A stretch of DNA of 44,897 nucleotides from Candidatus Microgenomatus sp. (GTDB taxonomy: Bacteria; Patescibacteriota; Microgenomatia; UBA1400; PJMF01), in the NCBI GenBank assembly GCA_020724725.1, contig DYGL01000004.1:1-44897 (forward strand), read 5' to 3'. This document shows, in pieces, positions 39,982 through 44,897 of the stretch (position 1 is the first letter of the stretch; each line of letters begins with the position of its first letter). The position numbers and the translations under genes are program-made. The notes beneath the pieces are model-generated. The model was not told the origin of the DNA, searched no databases, and saw only the letters and a program-made list of their open reading frames with translations.

Positions 39982-40485
39982 ATGAAATTTAGGCTTTTAT
40001 TTTTCTTGTTTGGTCTTTTATTTTTACTTGCCTTGTATATTTTTTACTTAAGCTTTGGTTTTACTTTTTTACTTAAAGATCGACAACTAGTCACTCTAGT
40101 TCTCAAAGAACATATCTTAGCTTCTGCACAAAAAGAACTTTTAGTAGAAGTAGTCAGCAGTCAAGATAGCATTACGGCTGGCTTGTCTAATCGTTTAGAT
40201 CTTAAAACCTTAGACGGAAAACAATTAGATGGTATGATTTTTGTTTTTAAAGACAAAAGCAAGCAAAATTTTTGGATGAAGGATATGCTTTTTGCTTTAG
40301 ATATTTGTTGGTTAGATGATCTGCGTTTTTTAGCTTGTGAGAGAGCAATCGAGCCTCCAGGATCTTTGGGTTCTCTAATGATTTATAGTTCGATAAAACC
40401 TGCTAATTTTGTTTTGGAAACTAAGCCAGGCTTTTTAAGTCAAGAAGATCTTAATTTGCAACTTTTTCTCAAACAAGATCTGTAA
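39982..40485 (+). CDS. DUF192-family protein with N-terminal anchor
   Basis: This 167-residue protein has an N-terminal membrane helix (LLFFLFGLLFLLALYIFYLSF) and a C-terminal DUF192 domain (LVTLVLKEHILASAQK, then GMIFVFKDKSKQNFWMKDM, LFALDICWLDDLRFLACERAI and EPPGSLG). DUF192 proteins are usually secreted or anchored, and their biochemical role is not known. It follows the unknown membrane protein by three bases. Confidence 0.82.
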   Translation: MKFRLLFFLFGLLFLLALYIFYLSFGFTFLLKDRQLVTLVLKEHILASAQKELLVEVVSSQDSITAGLSNRLDLKTLDGKQLDGMIFVFKDKSKQNFWMKDMLFALDICWLDDLRFLACERAIEPPGSLGSLMIYSSIKPANFVLETKPGFLSQEDLNLQLFLKQDL

Positions 40486-40503
40486 GTTTACTCAAAAACC
40501 AGC

Positions 40504-40509
40504 TACAAT
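40504..40509 (+). promoter_or_regulatory. -10 element six bases before the 219-residue gene
   Basis: TACAAT stands six bases before the ATG at 40516, the same close spacing as at 37040-37045. A leaderless transcript for the 40516-43519 pair is plausible. No convincing -35 is seen. Confidence 0.4.
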
Positions 40510-40515
40510 GAAAAC

Positions 40516-41175
40516 ATGGCCAATGATCACTCCTTAAAAAGGATCTTTTCTAGTACAAGCGCTCAAAAATATCCTACAGTGGGTAAGTTTTTGCCATCTC
40601 TATCGAATCAAAAGATTGTTTTTGATGCGCCACCAGTTCAGATTTCAGCTCAAGCTGACCAACAAGATAGCGAGGAAAACTTAAATCTTTTGGATGATTT
40701 AGTGACCAAAACTTTGCTTAGTCGTCCAAGTAGCCAGCCAGCCCCTGTTTCTGGTAGGGCCAAGGAAAATCTGGCTAATTTGAACACAAGTGAACAAACT
40801 GTGGAAAATACAGTCGCAGTTGAAGCCAGTCCAGAACAAGCTGAAGCTGTTGACCAAGCTGAGAGCCTAAACACTGCAGAAATTAGTGAACTAAGTAAAG
40901 AGCTGCAAGAAGTTTCCAAGGAAACCAAAGAGCAGCGTGAACAAGCTGAGATTGCTCAAAAACAACAAGAAATTAATAATTTAGTGGCTAGTGCGAGTAC
41001 GCCAGTGGCTGTTTCAGATAAGCCGGTGGTAGTTTTACCTATTACAGAAAAGAGTAAGGAAGAAGCCAAGTTCAAAAGTACTAGATATAGTGTGCGCTGG
41101 CTTTGGGAATGGTGCCAGAAAGTTGCTAAAATTTTCTCTGGTGCCGTGGTTTATAAAGAAGAAGTAGAATATTGA
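40516..41175 (+). CDS. Unknown protein with long disordered acidic linker
   Basis: This 219-residue protein has a polar N-terminus with SSTSAQKYPTVGKFLPSL, a long Ala/Glu/Gln-rich stretch (about 90-160) likely to be disordered or coiled, and a compact C-terminus with RYSVRWLWEWCQKVAKIFSG. No membrane segment is present. It begins after a TACAAT and ends one base before the TraD-like ATPase gene. A partner or adaptor role for that ATPase is inferred from position only. Confidence 0.75.
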   Translation: MANDHSLKRIFSSTSAQKYPTVGKFLPSLSNQKIVFDAPPVQISAQADQQDSEENLNLLDDLVTKTLLSRPSSQPAPVSGRAKENLANLNTSEQTVENTVAVEASPEQAEAVDQAESLNTAEISELSKELQEVSKETKEQREQAEIAQKQQEINNLVASASTPVAVSDKPVVVLPITEKSKEEAKFKSTRYSVRWLWEWCQKVAKIFSGAVVYKEEVEY

Positions 41176-41176
41176 T

Positions 41177-43519
41177 ATGAATAGTTCAGCTCAAGATTTT
41201 TTAGCGCAACTCAATGGTTTTTTCGCCTCATTTTTTTTGTTGGTGTTAGTCATCTCACTTCTAATTCTTTTGATTTTTCTGCTTGCTTCCTTTATCAAAA
41301 ATCAGCGTCGCGAAGATTATGTCCTTAATTTCGTCACGATTTTAGTTAAGTTGCCCAAAAGCAATGAAATTAAGATTGATGCAGCTGAACAAATGTTCGC
41401 TGGTCTTTATTCACTCAAGAAAGATGGTCTTTTTTCCTTTCTCAAGCCGGAAGATGTGATCGGTTTTGAAATTGTTGGTATGAAAGAGGACATCGCCTTT
41501 TATGTGACTTGTCACAAGTCAATTCGTGATTTCGTGGAAAAACAAATCAATGGTGCTTATCCCTCAGCTTCAATTACAGAGATGGATGAAGTTAATATTT
41601 TTAATGAAAAAGGTCGAGTGGCTTTTGCCCCAGTTCAATTAGAGAAAGCAAATTTCTATCCAATTAAGACTTATAAAGATTTGCCTACTGATGGCTTGTC
41701 TTTAATTACTTCAGCTATGTCCAAAATGGGCGATGGCGAAGGAGCAACTTTGCAAATTTTGCTTCGACCAGAAGGCAAGGCTTGGCAGAACCAAGGTCTC
41801 AAGCACAATCAAAAAGAAAAGAAACGCGAGGCTGATCCAGATAAAGCAAATTATAATCATGATCCAAAGGAAATTGAGGCCATCAATAATAAGGTTGGTA
41901 AGCCAGGATTTAGGGTTTCCATTCGCGTGGTAGTTTCAGCGCAAAGTGAGGTCACTGCCACTTCCAATCTCAACAACATTATTGGTGCTTTTTCCCAATT
42001 TACCTCGACCTACAACAATTTCAAAAAATCAAGCTTTTTGCTACTCAAACACATGTTTATGGTTGATTTCATCTATCGTTACATGCCTCTTTTTAATGCT
42101 CACACCATGGTTTTAAACACTGAGGAGTTGGCTACGATCATGCATTTTCCCAATAAAACTGTAGAAACTCATCACATTCGCGTACTGACCGCCAAGAATG
42201 CTCCAGCTCCCAATAAAATTCCCACATCAGGTCTTTTCCTTGGCAAATCCATTTATCGTGGTCAAGAGCGAGACATTTATGCTAGCCTCAATGATCGCCG
42301 TCGTCACACCTATATCATTGGTAAAACTGGTACCGGTAAATCTGAATTCTTAAAAGACATGGTTTTGCAGGATATTGAAGCTGGTCATGGTGTGGCAGTA
42401 ATTGATCCTCACGGAGACTTAGTCGATGATGTTTTACAACTGATGCCACCAGAACGAGCTGAAGACGTGATTTATTTCAATCCTTCAGATATCTCTCGTC
42501 CAATGGGCCTTAATATTATGGAGGCAGAAACTGAAGAACAAATGCATTTTGTGGCGAGCTCGATTATTGGTTTGATGTATAAGCTTTATGATCCTCACCA
42601 CACCGGTATTGTCGGTCCACGTTTTGAGCATGCTATTCGTAACGCTATGTTGACGATTATGTGTAAGCCAGGCAGTACTTTTATTGAGATGGTGCGTGTT
42701 TTAACTGATGCTAAATTTGTAGAGGAGTATTTGCCTTTGGTTAAAGATGGTATGGTCAAACGTTATTGGACTGACCAGATCGCCAACACCAGTGATTTTC
42801 ATAAGTCTGAGGTTATGGACTATATTGTTTCCAAATTTGGTCGCTTCGTCACCAACAAGACCATGCGTAATATTATTGGTCAACCTCACAGTTCTTTTGA
42901 TTTTCGTAAGGCTATGGATGAGAAAAAGATCGTCCTATGCAACCTTTCCAAAGGTATTTTGGGTGAAGAGGACGCTAAATTTCTTGGTTTGATCTTGGTG
43001 CCAAAGATTTTAGCTGCTGCTATGAGTCGTCAAAATGTGCCAATGGATCAGCGTCCAGACTTCTTTTTATATGTTGATGAGTTTCAAAACTTTGCGACTG
43101 AAGATTTTGCAGCTATTTTGTCAGAGGCGCGTAAATATCGCTTAAACCTAATCGTAGCTAATCAGTTTATTGGTCAGATTGATGAGGAAATCAAGAATGC
43201 AGTTTTTGGTAACGTGGGTACGATGGTCTCTTTCCGCGTTGGCGTGACGGATGCCAATTTCTTGCAGCATGAATTTGCTCCAACTTTCAACGAAAATGAC
43301 CTAACCAATGTCGAAAAATACCATGCCTACATCAGAACCATTGTTGATAACGAGCCGGTGCCAGCCTTCAGCATGTCACTTTACAAGGATATTAAGGCCC
43401 AAGAAGCTAGAATGAATCCCAAGTTGGCTGAAATGGTTAAGCAGCTTTCTCGCCTCAAGTATGGTAAAGATAAAGAGCTGGTAGAAGCAGAAATTAATCA
43501 AAGAGCAAGATTGCTCTAA
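41177..43519 (+). CDS. TraD/VirD4-like membrane ATPase
   Basis: This 780-residue protein has one N-terminal membrane segment (about 13-40), a cytoplasmic N-domain of about 300 residues, then a DNA-translocase-type AAA core: HTYIIGKTGTGKSEFLKDM (Walker A, 382-389), AVIDPHGDLVDDVL, Walker B FFLYVDEFQNF (with Asp634 and Glu635) and NLIVANQFIGQI. This layout is that of type IV secretion coupling proteins and related ATPases often seen in CPR genomes. It may drive DNA uptake or conjugal transfer, or protein transport. No relaxase, VirB-type channel protein or pilin is visible around it, so a role beyond conjugation is possible. Confidence 0.88.
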   Translation: MNSSAQDFLAQLNGFFASFFLLVLVISLLILLIFLLASFIKNQRREDYVLNFVTILVKLPKSNEIKIDAAEQMFAGLYSLKKDGLFSFLKPEDVIGFEIVGMKEDIAFYVTCHKSIRDFVEKQINGAYPSASITEMDEVNIFNEKGRVAFAPVQLEKANFYPIKTYKDLPTDGLSLITSAMSKMGDGEGATLQILLRPEGKAWQNQGLKHNQKEKKREADPDKANYNHDPKEIEAINNKVGKPGFRVSIRVVVSAQSEVTATSNLNNIIGAFSQFTSTYNNFKKSSFLLLKHMFMVDFIYRYMPLFNAHTMVLNTEELATIMHFPNKTVETHHIRVLTAKNAPAPNKIPTSGLFLGKSIYRGQERDIYASLNDRRRHTYIIGKTGTGKSEFLKDMVLQDIEAGHGVAVIDPHGDLVDDVLQLMPPERAEDVIYFNPSDISRPMGLNIMEAETEEQMHFVASSIIGLMYKLYDPHHTGIVGPRFEHAIRNAMLTIMCKPGSTFIEMVRVLTDAKFVEEYLPLVKDGMVKRYWTDQIANTSDFHKSEVMDYIVSKFGRFVTNKTMRNIIGQPHSSFDFRKAMDEKKIVLCNLSKGILGEEDAKFLGLILVPKILAAAMSRQNVPMDQRPDFFLYVDEFQNFATEDFAAILSEARKYRLNLIVANQFIGQIDEEIKNAVFGNVGTMVSFRVGVTDANFLQHEFAPTFNENDLTNVEKYHAYIRTIVDNEPVPAFSMSLYKDIKAQEARMNPKLAEMVKQLSRLKYGKDKELVEAEINQRARLL

Positions 43520-43548
43520 AGTGTGAACTAAAATAGCAAATCTACTAC

Positions 43549-43576
43549 TTGAAATTGCCTTTAAAAAATATATAAT
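43549..43576 (+). promoter_or_regulatory. Promoter of the tRNA-Ala/23S transcript
   Basis: TTGAAA (43549-43554), a 16-base spacer and a perfect TATAAT (43571-43576) form a strong sigma-70-type promoter. It starts about 30 bases after the ATPase stop. Transcription would begin near 43583, giving about 180 bases of leader before the tRNA. Confidence 0.75.
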
Positions 43577-43591
43577 TCTCCTTTGTCTCTA

Positions 43592-43610
43592 AAGCTTTTC
43601 GGGAAAGCTT
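43592..43610 (+). other. Hairpin in the rRNA leader
   Basis: AAGCTTT (43592-43598) and AAAGCTT (43604-43610) pair perfectly around a five-base loop TCGGG. It lies just after the predicted transcription start and may help leader processing or antitermination. No T-run follows, so it is not a terminator. Confidence 0.4.
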
Positions 43611-43764
43611 ACAAGAGTATACGCGACAATCCGATTCAGGATTCCCTCCGTCCAAAATTTGCCTTTTAAGGCTTAGAAGAAAGAACAAGAAAGTATTTGA
43701 GAATATTTTATTGTCCTTTTGCACGTTAAATTGAACAAGTGAAGCACTAGATGACACCAAGCAA

Positions 43765-43838
43765 GGGCCCTTAGCTCAGTTGGCTAGAGCGCCACATTTG
43801 CAATGTGGAGGCCAAGGGTTCGAGCCCCTTAGGGTCCA
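43765..43838 (+). tRNA. tRNA-Ala (anticodon TGC)
   Basis: A 74-base cloverleaf begins GGGCCCTTAGCTCAG. The acceptor stem pairs GGGCCCT with AGGGTCC and keeps the G3-U70 pair that identifies alanine tRNA. The anticodon loop TTTGCAA is flanked by a five-base-pair stem, and the T-loop reads GGTTCGAGCC. The discriminator is A and CCA is not encoded. tRNA-Ala normally lies between 16S and 23S; here it stands before 23S with no 16S gene upstream. Confidence 0.97.
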
Positions 43839-43894
43839 CAATGGTTTGCTGCTTATTAGGCTTTGGATTTCTCCCTCAGGGATTTCTAGAGACT

Positions 43895-43935
43895 AATAAC
43901 TAGCAAATTGCTAGTTATTGATGTGAGAGCATCAA
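43895..43935 (+). other. Two hairpins between tRNA-Ala and 23S
   Basis: AATAACTAGC (43895-43904) pairs perfectly with GCTAGTTATT (43910-43919) around a five-base loop. Immediately after it TTGATG (43918-43923) pairs with CATCAA (43930-43935). Further on TTACTCA and TGAGTAA (about 44001-44021) form another hairpin. These are probably RNA processing or folding elements in the spacer. Confidence 0.45.
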
Positions 43936-44041
43936 GAAATTGTTCTTTAATAAGTGAAGAAACTTTATGATTTAAATTTATTTAAACCATAAACTAACTG
44001 TTACTCAATATGACTGAGTAAGAGAACATTTTAATGATAAA

Positions 44042-44897
44042 TACTTTGTAAATTAAAGCAGAAGGTGGATGCCTTGGCTTGTTTGACCGAAGAAGGACGC
44101 CTAGGGTGCGAAAGTCGTCGGGGAGCTCCCAAAAAGCTGTGATCCGACGGTGTCCGAATGGGGAAACCCCCCTAGCAGTGATGCTAGGGATTCATGAATT
44201 TATTCATGGAGGGGAACGCGCTGAACTGAAATATCTAAGTAAGCGCAGGAAAAGAAATCGAATGAGATTCCCTTAGTAAGCGACGAGCGAAAAGGGAACA
44301 GTCCAAACCAGACTTTTGTCTGGGGTTGTAGGGCTTACGACATTGGATTCTTAAGGTTAGTAGAACAACGTGGAATAGTTGGCCAAAGAACGTGACAGCC
44401 GTGTATACGAAAACCAAGAGAAGCATAGTAAGTACCTGAGTAAGTTGGGAGACGGCAAACTCCCTTCCGAATCTGGGGCGACCACGCTCCAAGACTAAAC
44501 ATCAAACAAGACCGATAGTGAACGAGTACCGTGAGGGAAAGGTGAAAAGAAGGGCGGAAGGCCCCGTGAAATAGTACCTGAAACCATCTGCTAACAACCA
44601 GAGAGAGCCCTGTAATATGGGTGATCTCGTGCCTATTGAAGAATGAGCCAGCGAGTATTTGCGAGTTGCTTGGTTAAGACAATTGCATGTCGGAGCCGTA
44701 GTGAAAGCGAGCCTGAATAGGGCGAAATTTGTAACTCGTAAATGACCCGAAACCGGAGTGAGCTAACCATGATCAGGATGAAGTTCGTCGAAAGATGGAT
44801 GGAGGTCCGCACTGATGTATGCTGCAAGATGCTCGGATGAATTGTGGTTAGAGGTAATATGCCAATCGAACCCGGAGATAGCTGGTTCTCCCTGAAA
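44042..44897 (+). rRNA. 23S ribosomal RNA, 5' part (runs off the window)
   Basis: Universal 5' 23S sequence elements occur in order: GGTGGATGCCTTGGC, GAAGAAGGACG, CCGAATGGGGAAACCC, TGAAATATCTAAGTA, AGGAAAAGAAATC, ACCGATAGTGAACGAGTACC, GTGAGGGAAAGGTGAAAAG and GAGATAGCTGGTTCTCC. The window ends about 830-840 positions into the E. coli numbering. The start is set by alignment of GGTGGATG to E. coli position 23 and is accurate to a few bases. No intron is seen in this part. Confidence 0.97.

Noticed and set aside
43502-43517. AGAGCAA/TTGCTCT hairpin at the end of the ATPase gene as a terminator
   Set aside because: The loop is only two bases and no T-run follows. It overlaps the last codons, so it is not a convincing terminator.
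43545-43760. Minus-strand ORF of 71 codons between the ATPase and tRNA-Ala
   Set aside because: It overlaps the rRNA promoter and leader, and its composition is that of non-coding sequence.
44079-44827. Short ORFs within the 23S region on both strands
   Set aside because: They are inside the rRNA gene, where conserved rRNA sequence explains the open frames.
1-44897. CRISPR array, transposase, integrase or prophage genes
   Set aside because: I saw no regularly spaced direct repeats, no transposase-type or integrase-type proteins, and no phage structural genes.

Overview
The window looks like a chromosomal segment of a small-genome bacterium of the Candidate Phyla Radiation (Patescibacteria), probably Microgenomates-like. 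This is an inference from several traits: AT-rich coding with TTG/GTG starts, genes packed with short overlaps, many extended -10 promoters very close to start codons, several family-orphan proteins, a large TraD/VirD4-like membrane ATPase, and a 23S rRNA gene preceded by tRNA-Ala but not by a 16S gene. I could run no database search, so family names rest on motifs I can read.

Layout. (1) 1-1181, minus: a Cys-rich membrane-anchored surface protein and the start of a further gene. (2) 1277-4561: a Wzm-type ABC permease, a Wzt-type ATPase whose C-terminus is a SipW/ER-type signal-peptidase-like domain, a convergent mini-operon of a 24-codon peptide gene plus a PqqD-like RRE protein, and a divergent non-canonical QueC-like enzyme. 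(3) 4565-5314: a methyltransferase. (4) 5374-13991: a nine-gene plus-strand operon. It holds an unknown protein, two PaaK/CapK-like adenylating enzymes, 3-dehydroquinate synthase, type I dehydroquinase, DAHP synthase, a GT2 glycosyltransferase, a Gfo/Idh/MocA oxidoreductase and a DegT-family aminotransferase. (5) 13968-33637: a cell-surface glycan region. It holds glycosyltransferases (GT2, GT4, GT26, GT-C), two O-antigen-ligase-like proteins, a plant-like GDP-mannose 3,5-epimerase, a class II glutaminase fused to a WbpG-like amidotransferase, and a beta-propeller/glycosidase fusion. (6) 33634-36965: housekeeping pgk and rpsA, divergent, and an initiating sugar-phosphate transferase. (7) 37052-43519: small unknown proteins, a GH3 (NagZ-like) enzyme, a DUF192 protein and the TraD-like ATPase. 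(8) 43549-44897: promoter, tRNA-Ala(TGC) and the 5' part of 23S rRNA.

The two strongest candidates for something new. First, a RiPP-like locus at 2049-4561. A peptide starting MKKYNKPVL carries the YxxPxL signature that RRE domains read in lasso-peptide leaders. It is transcribed from a near-perfect promoter (TTGACA, 17 bp, TATACT) together with a PqqD-like RRE protein. Beside it stand an ABC exporter ATPase with a built-in Ser/His signal-peptidase-like domain, analogous in layout to peptidase-containing ABC transporters, and a QueC-like PP-loop enzyme lacking the usual QueC substrate motif. Second, the 5374-13991 operon has the gene content of an aminoshikimate/AHBA-type route (DAHP synthase, DHQ synthase, dehydroquinase, oxidoreductase and DegT aminotransferase) plus two acid-activating enzymes, inside a surface-glycan locus and without any polyketide synthase. 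This suggests an aryl-acid or amino-aryl-acid decoration of a surface polymer.

Other points are a clear single-base frameshift in a GT-C gene (near 30197), a mirrored motif upstream of both pgk and rpsA, and 23S transcribed independently of 16S.
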